DNA of 64,000 nt, taken from contig NZ_CP031356.1 of assembly GCF_003355475.1 (NCBI RefSeq), positions 3,100,001 through 3,164,000 of the forward strand. The letters run 5' to 3'. Origin of the DNA: Brachybacterium saurashtrense (GTDB lineage Bacteria; Actinomycetota; Actinomycetes; Actinomycetales; Dermabacteraceae). The position numbers were made by a program, and so were the translations under genes. The notes under the pieces are model-generated. The model was not told the DNA's origin and made no database searches. It saw only the letters and a list, made by a program, of their open reading frames with translations. This document shows positions 21,373 through 29,045 of this stretch, in pieces (position 1 is the first letter of the stretch; every line of letters starts with the position of its first letter).

Positions 21373-21686
21373 CGCGGTGGGCGGTCGAGCTCCGCTGCGA
21401 AAAAAGCCGAGGCCGACTTCAGAATCGCGTTCGCCCGGCGCAGCTCGCGCACTTCCTTCTCCAGCTCAGCGAGCCGCTCGGCGTCGCTGGTCGTGGTCCC
21501 GAGTCGGCGGCCCTCGTCAATCTCGGCCTGCACGACCCAGTTCCTCAACGTTTCGGCCTTGATCCCGAGCTGCTCGCCCACACGGCGGAACGTTCCCGAC
21601 CTCGTCGCTGGATCCCGTCGCGCGTCCACGGCCATCCTCGTGGCCCTCTCCCGAAGTTCATCGGGGTACTTCCTCGGTGCTGCCAT
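21369..21686 (-). CDS. IS3-family transposase OrfA
   Basis: 105 residues: an N-terminal helix-turn-helix (MAAPRKYPDELRERATRMAV, then VGEQLGIKAETLRNWVVQAE) and a C-terminal leucine-zipper-like coiled coil (RLAELEKEVRELRRANAILK). It binds the IS ends and multimerises the transposase. ATG 21686 fits the conserved start; an upstream ATG at 21695 would add three residues. Confidence 0.9.
   Translation of the reverse strand: MAAPRKYPDELRERATRMAVDARRDPATRSGTFRRVGEQLGIKAETLRNWVVQAEIDEGRRLGTTTSDAERLAELEKEVRELRRANAILKSASAFFAAELDRPPR
21399..21405 (-). other. Programmed -1 frameshift site in the IS3 element
   Basis: On the coding strand six T then C (T TTT TTC in the OrfA frame) lie near the end of orfA. 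A -1 slip here enters the orfB frame, which is open from the slip site to the orfB ATG. This would make the OrfAB transposase, the standard strategy in the family. Confidence 0.65.
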
Positions 21687-21738
21687 GCTCCTCATCCTCC
21701 CGTGGGATCAGAGCCTCCACCAGACCCGGGGCGATTCA

Positions 21739-21925
21739 CTGGAAGCCGAGGAACGCAATGCCGGCCGAGCAGAGGGTGGGCACCGTGGCGATTACATCGG
21801 ACGGACAGATGCCGAAAAGGAGTTCGGCGCAACGATCGACCAACCTGCAGGCGTTGAACACCGGCACGAGTCCTACGGCCTGATCGTCAGGAGCCGGGAA
21901 GGTACGGCTCGCCGCGCAGCACGCC
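21739..21925. other. Unassigned sequence between IS element and TetR gene
   Basis: No gene with recognisable product; short open frames on both strands give no family resemblance. Probably debris of the gene disrupted by the IS. Confidence 0.4.
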
Positions 21926-22507
21926 CTAGAGGCGTCGGCACCCTCGCTCGAACAGCTCCACCGCACGCAGTGCCTGGGCACGTGCGTCGTTCGGGGTCGC
22001 TCGCGAGACGGCGCGGATGGTCGTGAGAATGATCCGGATGTCGCCGAGGTCGAGGTCAGCGCGCACGGAGCGTTCGCGCCGGGCTCGCGCGATCAACGAT
22101 TCCAGCTGAGCGAGAGCCGACGTTTGGAACTCCGCGAGTTCGTCGGTGACGTCCAGTTTCTCGATCAACGGAGTCATGATCCCGGGCTGCTCTGCTTCGA
22201 TCGAGGCGAACTCGCGGATGGTGCGGAAGATTGCTGCGCCGGCGCCATCAGCATCGACGGCATGGTCCAGTAGGCTGCCGCAACGGTCTATCTCGCTCTC
22301 GTAGACCGCTGCGAGCAATCCGGCGCGGTTCGGGAAGTGCCGGTACAGGGTCGCCGGTGACAGATCTGCGCGGTCGGCGATGGTCGACAGCGGCGCGTCG
22401 ACGCCCTGCTCGTGAATCACGTCCCGCGCGGCCGAGACCAGCTGTGCGCGATTACGTGCTCGATCAGCTCGGCCCGGCGTGCTTCCTGTTCCAATCTGAG
22501 GCACCAT
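21926..22507 (-). CDS. TetR-family transcriptional regulator
   Basis: 193 residues. The N-terminal HTH (residues ~18-65) reads NRAQLVSAARDVIHEQGVDA, then STIADRADLSPATLYRHFPN and RAGLLAAVYESEID, typical TetR. The C-terminal ligand domain is of the type found in many efflux or redox regulators (IFRTIREFASIEAEQPGIMT). It is divergent from the quinone oxidoreductase gene, and a small inverted repeat lies between them, so it probably represses both itself and that gene. Confidence 0.9.
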   Translation of the reverse strand: MVPQIGTGSTPGRADRARNRAQLVSAARDVIHEQGVDAPLSTIADRADLSPATLYRHFPNRAGLLAAVYESEIDRCGSLLDHAVDADGAGAAIFRTIREFASIEAEQPGIMTPLIEKLDVTDELAEFQTSALAQLESLIARARRERSVRADLDLGDIRIILTTIRAVSRATPNDARAQALRAVELFERGCRRL

Positions 22508-22527
22508 CGGTTGCTCCTGCTCTCACT

Positions 22528-22548
22528 TCACCCAGAAACGTAGGGTGA
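22528..22548. promoter_or_regulatory. Candidate TetR operator
   Basis: TCACCC (22528-22533) and GGGTGA (22543-22548) form a perfect inverted repeat with a nine-base spacer in the 50-70-bp region between the TetR gene and the oxidoreductase. Position and symmetry fit an operator. Confidence 0.5.
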
Positions 22549-22576
22549 CTCTCATTTCATGCGTAGCGTTAGGAGC

Positions 22577-23572
22577 ATGTCAAGCGATGTGAGTGCTTCA
22601 GGGTCTGATTCGACGATGCGGGCAGTGGTCTTCGACCGGTACGGCGGCCCAGAGGTTCTCCGCGTGGCCGAGGTGCCCATCGCGCGTACTGGGCCGGGCG
22701 AGGTGTTGATCCGCGTGGAGGCATCCAGCGTCAACGGCGGCGAGACCGCCGGGCGACGAGGGGACTTGAAGCTCATCACTGGGCGGCGGTTTCCCAAGCG
22801 CATCGGCATCGACTTCGTCGGCACGGTCGTCCAGACGGATGCCGATGCCGCATACGCCCCGGTCGGTACGCGCGTGTGGGGAACCGTCGATGAGCGCGGC
22901 GAGCAGGGATCCCTCGCCGAGTACATCGCCGTAGATCCGAGTCGGTTCAGCATCGCGCCCGCCGGGCTCACTCCGGTCGAGGCGGCGACTTTGCTCGCCG
23001 GCGGCACGACCGCGCTGACCGCGATGCGCGACATCGCCCGCCTGCGTGCGGGCGAGAGGCTGCTCGTCCGTGGCGCTTCCGGCGGCGTGGGCAGCGTCGC
23101 CGTGCAGGTCGGTGCACATCTTGGCGCTGAGGTCACCGGGCTCGCCCATCCAGACGCCTTCGAGTTCGTCCGAGCACAAAAGGCCAACCATGTTCTGGAC
23201 TACGTGACTCCGCCCTCGCAGCTTGGCGAGTTCGACGTCATCTTCGATACGCGCGGGACATCGCTGAGCGCGTATCGGCGACTGCTCACCCCGCGTGGTC
23301 GGATGGTGACGATCGCGTTCAACCTGAGGCGACCGGTTCGCAGCCTCGCCGGCCTCCAGCTCTCGCGTCTGCGCCGCGTCCGCCCTGTGCGACTATTCCT
23401 CGGCCGCCCGCGCCGGCCCGTGTTCGAAGAGCTCGCTCACCTTGCCGAGCGCCGCGTCATCGCACCAGTGGTCCACAGCGTGCACACCATGGAGGACGTC
23501 GTCTCAGCCCACGCCCAGATGGAGCACGAGCGAGTCCTCGGCAAAGTCGCCGTGGACGTCGCTCACAACTGA
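22577..23572 (+). CDS. NADPH:quinone oxidoreductase-like MDR protein
   Basis: Medium-chain dehydrogenase/reductase, zinc-independent branch, reducing quinones or enals with NADPH. GroES-like N-terminal domain (MRAVVFDRYGGPEVLRV, GPGEVLIRVEASSVNGG) and Rossmann domain with LLVRGASGGVGSVAVQ. The chain length (331 residues from ATG 22577; 318 from ATG 22616) fits. AGGAG is very close to 22577, so the start is uncertain. Regulated most likely by the divergent TetR. Typical accessory detoxification cargo. Confidence 0.85.
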   Translation: MSSDVSASGSDSTMRAVVFDRYGGPEVLRVAEVPIARTGPGEVLIRVEASSVNGGETAGRRGDLKLITGRRFPKRIGIDFVGTVVQTDADAAYAPVGTRVWGTVDERGEQGSLAEYIAVDPSRFSIAPAGLTPVEAATLLAGGTTALTAMRDIARLRAGERLLVRGASGGVGSVAVQVGAHLGAEVTGLAHPDAFEFVRAQKANHVLDYVTPPSQLGEFDVIFDTRGTSLSAYRRLLTPRGRMVTIAFNLRRPVRSLAGLQLSRLRRVRPVRLFLGRPRRPVFEELAHLAERRVIAPVVHSVHTMEDVVSAHAQMEHERVLGKVAVDVAHN

Positions 23573-23679
23573 GCCCCGCACAGCAGTGCCGCTTCGCTCC
23601 GAGAGGACGGCGAACTGCATTGAAACCGGGCGATCGCCCTCGTGGTCGGAGGGCGCTCTCGGCCATTGGTGCCCATCCG

Positions 23680-24099
23680 TCAGGATCCGGTGCTGGTGCT
23701 CCGTCCGGCGAAGCGGGCCCGGACTTCCTCCGAGGTGGGGGAGAAGAGGTTGCCGAGGTTCCCGTCCGGGTCGCGCAGCAGCGCGGAGCGGTTTCCCCAG
23801 GGCATGTCGGTGGGTGCTTGCACCCAGGAGTCGACCTGGCCCTGAAGGCGCTTGTGCTCGGCGTCAACGTCGTCGACACGCAGCTCGATGATCGCGGTGC
23901 GGTTCGCGCAGGCTTCAGCAGCGCCTTCGCCGAACAGCGGCACGGTGCTGGAGTGCCCGATCGCGAGAGTCGCCAAGGGGGTCACCAGCTCGGCGAAGAC
24001 GGGCGCGGGGCGCTGGGCACCGATGCCCGTCACGAGCTCGTACAAGCCGACCATGTCGTCGAAGTCGTCGGTGATGATGCGGACGGAGGCGAGTTCCAT
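23680..24099 (-). CDS. VOC (glyoxalase/bleomycin-resistance-like) family protein
   Basis: 139 residues with the duplicated beta-alpha-beta-beta-beta fold of the vicinal-oxygen-chelate superfamily: MELASVRIITDDFDDMVGLY at the start and the hallmark SALLRDPDGNLGNLFSP near the end. The activity (glyoxalase, dioxygenase, drug binding) cannot be told. ATG 24099 with a weak AGGGA upstream. An IS element begins 31 bases beyond its start, so its native promoter may be lost or IS-derived. Confidence 0.8.
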   Translation of the reverse strand: MELASVRIITDDFDDMVGLYELVTGIGAQRPAPVFAELVTPLATLAIGHSSTVPLFGEGAAEACANRTAIIELRVDDVDAEHKRLQGQVDSWVQAPTDMPWGNRSALLRDPDGNLGNLFSPTSEEVRARFAGRSTSTGS

Positions 24100-24198
24100 G
24101 AGTGTTCCCTTCACTACTGCAGCGTTTTTGGGACTGCCGCATGGATAGGTGCCATCTGATCTGGCTTGCCCGCTGGGCGGCCTGGAAGGATGTGCACC

Positions 24199-24507
24199 AT
24201 GCGCGCTCCCTATCCCCAGGAGTTCCGCGATGACGTCGTGCGTGTGGCCCGGTCCCGTGAGGACGGCGTCACCATCGCGCAGATCGCGAAGGACTTCGGC
24301 GTCCACGAGATGACGCTGCACAAATGGATCCGCCAGGCTGACATCGACGACGGCAACCGCCCCGGCAAGACTCGGGAGGACTCGACCGAGCTGCGCGACC
24401 TCCGCCGCCGGAACCGGCTGCTGGAGCAGGAGAACGAGGTCCTCCGCCGCGCCGCGGCTTACCTCTCCCAGGCGAACCTGCCGGGAAAAGGTTCTACCCG
24501 CTCGTGA
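24199..24507 (+). CDS. IS3-family transposase OrfA (second element)
   Basis: 102 residues: helix-turn-helix (YPQEFRDDVVRVARSREDGV, IAKDFGVHEMTLHKWIRQAD) followed by a coiled coil (LRDLRRRNRLLEQENEVLRR). DNA-binding partner of OrfB. Ends overlapping the orfB start by ATGA-type overlap (24504-24507). Confidence 0.9.
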   Translation: MRAPYPQEFRDDVVRVARSREDGVTIAQIAKDFGVHEMTLHKWIRQADIDDGNRPGKTREDSTELRDLRRRNRLLEQENEVLRRAAAYLSQANLPGKGSTRS

Positions 24508-25364
24508 GCGAGCTTGCCGCTGACGGGATCTCCGTCGCGGTGTCCTTGCGGGTCCTGAAGCTCTCCCGCCAGCCCTACTACCGCTGGCGGAAACAGCAGG
24601 TCACCCAGGCCGAGATCGTCGAGGCCTACCGCGCCAACGCCCTGCTGGACGCCCACCGTGACGACCCCGAGTACGGGTACCGGCTCCTGGTCGACGAGGC
24701 CGCGGAGGCTGGCGAGGTGATGTGTGAGCGCACGGCGTGGAAGATCTGCCGCGACAACCAGTGGTGGTCCGCCTTCGGCAAGAAGCGCGGCAAGAACGGG
24801 AAGCGTCCCGGACCACCGGTCCACGACGACCTGGTCACGCGGGACTTCTCCGCCGATGACGTCAACGAACTGTGGCTGACCGATATTACGGAGCACTGGA
24901 CCGATGAGGGCAAGCTCTATCTCTGCGCCATCAAGGACGTGTTCTCCGGCCGCATCGTCGGCTACTCCATCAGCGACCGGATGAAGGCCCGCCTCGCAGT
25001 GAACGCCCTAGACAACGCGGTATCGCGCCGTCGCGATGCTGCCGGATGCATCGTGCACTCGGACCGCGGGTCCCAGTTCCGGTCACGCAAATTCGTGCAT
25101 GCCCTGAACCGTCATCACCTCATCGGATCGATGGGGAAAGTCGGCGCTGCCGGGGACAACGCCGCGATGGAGTCCTTCTTCGCATTGCTCCAGAAGAACG
25201 TCCTCGATCGCAAGCGGTGGCGGCCCCGAGAGGAACTGCGCATCGCGATGACCACTTGGATCGAGCGGACCCATCACCGGCGTCGCCGACAGGCCCGCCT
25301 GGGCCGATTGACGCCCATCGAATACGAGACCATCATGAACCCCGCCGTGGACCTCGCGGCCTGA
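24504..25364 (+). CDS. IS3-family transposase OrfB (second element)
   Basis: 286 residues with HTH_21 (YGYRLLVDEAAEAGEVMCER) and the rve domain: D in LWLTDITEHWTDEG, D in VHSDRGSQFRSRKF and E in DNAAMESFFALLQKN; C-terminal LGRLTPIEYETIM. Catalytic residues are intact. Different subgroup from the first IS3 element. Confidence 0.92.
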   Translation: MSELAADGISVAVSLRVLKLSRQPYYRWRKQQVTQAEIVEAYRANALLDAHRDDPEYGYRLLVDEAAEAGEVMCERTAWKICRDNQWWSAFGKKRGKNGKRPGPPVHDDLVTRDFSADDVNELWLTDITEHWTDEGKLYLCAIKDVFSGRIVGYSISDRMKARLAVNALDNAVSRRRDAAGCIVHSDRGSQFRSRKFVHALNRHHLIGSMGKVGAAGDNAAMESFFALLQKNVLDRKRWRPREELRIAMTTWIERTHHRRRRQARLGRLTPIEYETIMNPAVDLAA

Positions 25365-25398
25365 CACCCCAACTGTCACCTGATCGTGCGGCAGTCCC

Positions 25399-25580
25399 GC
25401 GTGATCGACGGAACCGATGAGGGAGGCATCACGTCGACGGTCTCGTGGAAGGGCGGCGGCGACTACGAGATGGTCCACGTGTCGCCGCGGTTCGGCTCGC
25501 AGACGCCTCGGCACCGCGCCCCGGCGCTGAAGAAGAAGCTCGGCCTTTCACAGGCCGCGGACGTGCGGGACGCGGTGTGA
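25399..25580 (+). pseudogene. C-terminal fragment, probably of a type III-like DNA methyltransferase
   Basis: Starting at the IS border, the frame encodes RVIDGTDEGGITSTVSWKGG followed by GDYEMVHVSPRFG. The pattern DG-x-x-GGI-x-x-x-V-x-W-x-GGG resembles the C-terminal part of Mod-type adenine methyltransferases. The remaining ~30 residues do not follow the family. The N-terminal part with catalytic motifs is missing; the IS insertion probably removed it. 25581-25674 holds nothing recognisable. Confidence 0.4.
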
Positions 25581-25674
25581 CTGTTTCGGTGCAGCTCACC
25601 CTCGGTGCGCCTCAGATGCGCCCTGAGGATCGACCGAATATGATCTGACCAGGCATAATTCGTTCGTGCAATCT

Positions 25675-25719
25675 GCTTTGCAAGCTTCAGGTCAGGGGTT
25701 CGACCCCCCTAGTCTCCAC
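25675..25719 (+). repeat. Right attachment repeat (displaced tRNA-Ala 3' end)
   Basis: Exact 45-bp copy of 18424-18468, covering the anticodon loop to the 3' end of tRNA-Ala but without the 5' half. It marks the far end of the island and is the original chromosomal 3' end. Confidence 0.9.
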
Positions 25720-25729
25720 CAGGCATGAC

Positions 25730-25763
25730 AGAGAGCCCCTCTCCTCCGGGAGAGGGGCTCTCT
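25730..25763 (+). terminator. Original tRNA-Ala terminator
   Basis: A perfect 15-bp stem (AGAGAGCCCCTCTCC at 25730-25744 with 25749-25763) and a TCCG loop, just after the displaced tRNA 3' end. It is now separated from its tRNA by the island. Confidence 0.85.
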
Positions 25764-25838
25764 GCTGTCGTGCTGCGGGGCCGCGCACACCGGCGCCGCC
25801 GAGCCGAGCCGGCCCGCGCCAGCCGGTACCCTGACCGA

Positions 25839-26747
25839 ATGCTCCCGACCTCCGACGTGCTCGCCCTGCTGCGTGCCAGGCGGAGCTCCCTGCCTCCCGT
25901 GCTCCTCCGCGTGGCGCACTTCGTGCTGGAGCACCCCTCCGCGGTCGTGGACATGTCCACCGCGCAGCTCGCGAGCGCCGCAGGGGCCTCGGAAGCCGCC
26001 GTGTCCCGGCTGTGCGAGCGGATCGGACTGTCCGGGTATCCCGCGCTGAAGTCCGGCCTGGCCGTCTCGCTGGCCCGCGCGGAGGCGCGGCCGACGGCCA
26101 ACGTCGCCGCGATCGACGAGGGCACGGACGCCCGGACCGTCATCGACGTCGTCGCACGATCGCACGAGGACGCGATCCAGCTGACCGCCGAGGGCCTGGA
26201 TCCCGAGGAGGTCGACGCCGTCAGCGAGATGCTGCGCCGCACGCGCACCGCGATCGTCTACGCGCTGGCGTCCTCGTCCCCCGTGGCCGAGGATCTCGCC
26301 AGGAAGCTGGTGATGGCGGGGGTGACCGCCACCGCGACCTCCGATCGCCATCTGGCGGCCGCGCTGATCGCGCGCTACGAGGGGCGCTGCGGGCTCATCG
26401 TCATCAGCACCACGGGCTACACCCAGGACTCGGTGTCGCTCGCCGAGGCCGCGAGGCTGCATGACACGCCTGTGGTCGCGGTGACCTCGGACCCGGAGTC
26501 CCGGTTGGTGCGGGCCGCCACCCATGTGCTGCGCACCTCCGCGTACGAGGAGGGCCTGCGCTCGGGAGGCACCTCGGACCGCATCGCCCAGCTGCTCGTG
26601 GTCGACGTCCTCGTCACCGTGCTGCGGAGTGCAGACCACCATGCGGAGATCGCGAGCATGCACCGGATGGACGAGGCGGTGGGTCCGTGGAAGCTGCCGC
26701 GGCGGGGCCCCTCGGGCGCGCCGGAGGCACGCTCCGGCGGGGACTGA
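25839..26747 (+). CDS. RpiR/MurR-family transcriptional regulator
   Basis: 302 residues: N-terminal HTH_6 domain (about 1-75; LPPVLLRVAHFVLEHPSAVV, then LASAAGASEAAVSRLCERIG) and a C-terminal SIS phosphosugar-binding domain (about 120-255; IVYALASSSPVAEDLARKL, ISTTGYTQDSVSLAEAA). Such proteins sense phosphosugars, and the next gene is a PTS permease, so this is its likely regulator. TACCCT (25827-25832) ends six bases before ATG 25839, indicating a leaderless message and deciding the start over a longer frame from 25725. Confidence 0.9.
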   Translation: MLPTSDVLALLRARRSSLPPVLLRVAHFVLEHPSAVVDMSTAQLASAAGASEAAVSRLCERIGLSGYPALKSGLAVSLARAEARPTANVAAIDEGTDARTVIDVVARSHEDAIQLTAEGLDPEEVDAVSEMLRRTRTAIVYALASSSPVAEDLARKLVMAGVTATATSDRHLAAALIARYEGRCGLIVISTTGYTQDSVSLAEAARLHDTPVVAVTSDPESRLVRAATHVLRTSAYEEGLRSGGTSDRIAQLLVVDVLVTVLRSADHHAEIASMHRMDEAVGPWKLPRRGPSGAPEARSGGD

Positions 26748-26787
26748 GGACGGCGAGTGAGGATCCGGACACATCCGACGCCGACGA

Positions 26788-26802
26788 TGAAGGATTCCTT
26801 CA
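26788..26802. promoter_or_regulatory. Candidate RpiR operator upstream of the PTS gene
   Basis: TGAAGGA and TCCTTCA form a perfect inverted repeat around a single T, 144 bases before the PTS start and 40 bases after the regulator stop. A plausible operator for the adjacent RpiR protein. Confidence 0.5.
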
Positions 26803-26945
26803 GTAGGATCCCATCTGGATGATATGTTCCGTCGCGATCTGCGGGACCACTCCCTGTCCCGAGTCCGACACCGACCGTCGACCCCGAGCCTCCTCCGCGC
26901 TGTGCCGCCGCCGCCGGAGGACGCTCGCCGACATGAGAGGTCCCG

Positions 26946-28886
26946 ATGAAGTTCTTCCAGCGACTGGGCAGGTCGCTCATGCTGCCCGTGGCAGTGCTGC
27001 CCGTGGCCGCCATCCTCAGCGGCCTCGGCTACTGGATCCTGACCGCGACGGGCGACGAGAACAACCTGGCCGGCGTCTTCCTCAAGCTCGCCGGGGGCGC
27101 GCTGCTGGACAACCTGCCGCTGCTGTTCGCGATCGGCGTGTCCGTGGGCATGGCGACCAAACCGGACGGCACCTCGGCGCTGGCGGGCCTGGTCTCGTGG
27201 CTGATGGTGACCACCATGCTGTCCCCGGCGAACGTGGCCCTGTTCCAGGGGATCGAGGAGTCGCAGGTGAACCCGGCGTTCTCCAACCTCGAGAACGTGT
27301 TCGTGGGCATGCTCTGCGGTCTCGTCGGCGCGTGGTCGTACGACCACTTCAAGGAGGTGAAGCTGCCCGATGCGCTGTCCTTCTTCTCCGGGCGCCGCTC
27401 CGTCGCCATCGTCACCGCCGGGATCTCCCTCGGCCTGGCACTGGTGCTCTTCTTCGTGTGGCCCCTGGTGTACTCGGGTCTGGTCGGCTTCGGCGAGTTC
27501 ATCCTCACCCTCGGTCCTGTCGGCGTGGGCATCTACGGCTTCCTCAACCGCCTCCTGATCCCGCTGGGCCTGCACCACGCGCTCAACTCGGTGTTCTGGT
27601 TCGACGTCGCCGGGATCAACGACCTGGGCAACTTCCTGGACGCCCAGGGGACGTACGGCGTCACCGGGCAGTACATGACCGGCTTCTTCCCGATCATGAT
27701 GATGGGCCTGCCCGGTGCGGCCCTGGCGATGTACGTGACCGCGAGGACCGCGCGGCGCAAGGTGGCCGCCGGCGTGCTGCTCTCCAGCGCGATCGCGTCC
27801 TTCTTCGTCGGGGTGACCGAACCGCTGGAGTTCTCCTTCATGTTCCTGGCGCCGGGCCTGTACGTGGTCCATGCCCTGTTCACGGGCATCTCGATGGCCG
27901 TCAGCGCGATGCTGCCGGTGAGGATGGGCTTCGGGTTCTCCGGCGGCTTCATCGATCTCGTGCTCGGCTGGGTGAACCCGATGGCGCAGAATCCGTGGGC
28001 GATCCCGCTGATGGGCGCGTTCTGGTTCGTGGTCTACTTTTTCGTCTTCCGCGCCATCATCCTGCGCTTCGACCTGAAGACCCCCGGTCGTGAGTCCGAG
28101 GAGGACCTCGCCGAGGACGGGCAGGCCGACACCGCCGCGGGCGGCGACAAGTACGCGGTCACCGCGACGTCCTTCCTGGCCGCCCTGGGCGGCGCGGGGA
28201 ACATCGTGGACCTCGAGAACTGCGCCACCCGACTGCGGATGGAGCTCGTGGACGTCTCCGTGGTCGACGAGGCCGCGCTGAAGCGCGCCGGCGCCGCCGG
28301 CACGATGAAGCCGGGCGGCCGGTCTTTCCAGGTCATCTACGGCACCAGCGTCCAGTTCGTCAAGGATGCGATGGAGCGGATCATGACGGGCCAGGCCGAG
28401 CCCGTCACGGCCTCCTCGGAGGACGCCGCGCCGGCCGGGGAGCCCGGCGCCGCCGGCGCCGTGACCGCGGTGCGGGCGAGCACGCTGGTCCGTCTCCGCC
28501 AGCCCCTCCAGGGCACCGTGGTCCCGCTGTCCGAGGTCCCCGATGCGACCTTCGCGGAGGGCGTCATGGGCCCGGGCGTGGCCATCGAGCCCACCTCGGG
28601 CGAGGTCGTGGCCCCGGCCGCCGGGACCGTCACGCACGTCTTCCCGACCGGGCACGCGGTGGCTCTGACGCTCGAGGACGACACGGAGGTGCTCATCCAC
28701 GTGGGCCTGGACACCGTGAAGATGCGAGGCGAGGGCTTCACCACGCTGGTGACGACCGGCGAGCGGGTCAGCGCCGGCACCCCGCTGCTGCGGGCGGACC
28801 TCTCCGCGATCCGTGTCGCCGGGCACCCGCTGGTGACCCCGGTGATCGTGATGAACGACAAGGACGCGCGCATCGAGCTGGTCTGA
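26946..28886 (+). CDS. PTS permease EIICBA, glucose/N-acetylglucosamine type
   Basis: 646-residue fusion that takes up and phosphorylates a hexose. EIIC (residues 1-375) is a multi-span membrane domain (LPVAVLPVAAILSGLGYWIL; ITPLEFSFMF-type VTEPLEFSFMFLAPGLYVVH). EIIB (about 400-475) has the phosphocysteine in LENCATRLRMEL. EIIA (about 515-646) has the active histidine in VLIHVGLDTVKMRGEGF. Domain order C-B-A and sequence fit the glucose/GlcNAc family; glucose, GlcNAc or maltose cannot be separated by eye. RpiR control (sugar phosphates) favours an amino sugar. GAGAGG precedes the ATG. Confidence 0.92.
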   Translation: MKFFQRLGRSLMLPVAVLPVAAILSGLGYWILTATGDENNLAGVFLKLAGGALLDNLPLLFAIGVSVGMATKPDGTSALAGLVSWLMVTTMLSPANVALFQGIEESQVNPAFSNLENVFVGMLCGLVGAWSYDHFKEVKLPDALSFFSGRRSVAIVTAGISLGLALVLFFVWPLVYSGLVGFGEFILTLGPVGVGIYGFLNRLLIPLGLHHALNSVFWFDVAGINDLGNFLDAQGTYGVTGQYMTGFFPIMMMGLPGAALAMYVTARTARRKVAAGVLLSSAIASFFVGVTEPLEFSFMFLAPGLYVVHALFTGISMAVSAMLPVRMGFGFSGGFIDLVLGWVNPMAQNPWAIPLMGAFWFVVYFFVFRAIILRFDLKTPGRESEEDLAEDGQADTAAGGDKYAVTATSFLAALGGAGNIVDLENCATRLRMELVDVSVVDEAALKRAGAAGTMKPGGRSFQVIYGTSVQFVKDAMERIMTGQAEPVTASSEDAAPAGEPGAAGAVTAVRASTLVRLRQPLQGTVVPLSEVPDATFAEGVMGPGVAIEPTSGEVVAPAAGTVTHVFPTGHAVALTLEDDTEVLIHVGLDTVKMRGEGFTTLVTTGERVSAGTPLLRADLSAIRVAGHPLVTPVIVMNDKDARIELV

Positions 28887-28902
28887 TCCCCTACCGGGGA
28901 GA

Positions 28903-28936
28903 GGAGCGGGGGACGGGCACGCCCGTCCCCCGCTCC
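28903..28936 (+). terminator. Terminator after the PTS gene
   Basis: Perfect 15-bp stem (GGAGCGGGGGACGGG, 28903-28917, with 28922-28936) and a CACG loop, 17 bases after the stop. Very stable; no U-tract. Confidence 0.8.
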
Positions 28937-29045
28937 GATCTCTCCGGGAAAAAGTCCAATCCGGGTCCCGATGTGCTCCGAACCCTTCCTGGAACGCCGC
29001 CCCCGACGGCCGCATGGTCGTCCGGTGTTCGACGAAGGAGACATC

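Larger units (their letters stand above)
20422..21738 (-). mobile_element. IS3-family insertion sequence (1317 bp)
   Basis: Bounded by 28-bp imperfect inverted repeats with four mismatches: TGTATCGCCCCGGGT... at 20422-20449 and its counterpart TGAATCGCCCCGGGT... read inward from 21738. Both tips begin with TG as in the IS3 family. It contains two overlapping transposase frames with a frameshift signal. No clean target duplication is visible (TTG on the left, CTG on the right). Structurally it looks complete and may be active. Confidence 0.9.
24130..25398 (+). mobile_element. IS3-family insertion sequence (1269 bp)
   Basis: Inverted repeats GGGACTGCCGCA... at 24130 and the matching end at 25398 agree in 20 of 25 bases. 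Two overlapping transposase frames fill the element. No target duplication is evident, suggesting later rearrangement. Its last ~90 bases are nearly identical to a stretch near 63.02-63.10 kb in the IS graveyard, so the same family has been active twice in this window. Confidence 0.88.
18469..25719. mobile_element. 7.25-kb genomic island at tRNA-Ala
   Basis: The region between the two 45-bp att repeats. Contents: 5'-truncated GIY-YIG nuclease, two unknown genes, an interrupted gene start, an IS3-family element, a TetR regulator opposite a quinone oxidoreductase, a VOC protein, a second IS3-family element and a fragment of a DNA methyltransferase. No integrase, replication gene or conjugation gene is present, so the island is probably immobile; insertion and deletion by the IS elements may have removed the integrase. 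Local base composition is visibly less GC-biased than the flanks. Confidence 0.85.
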
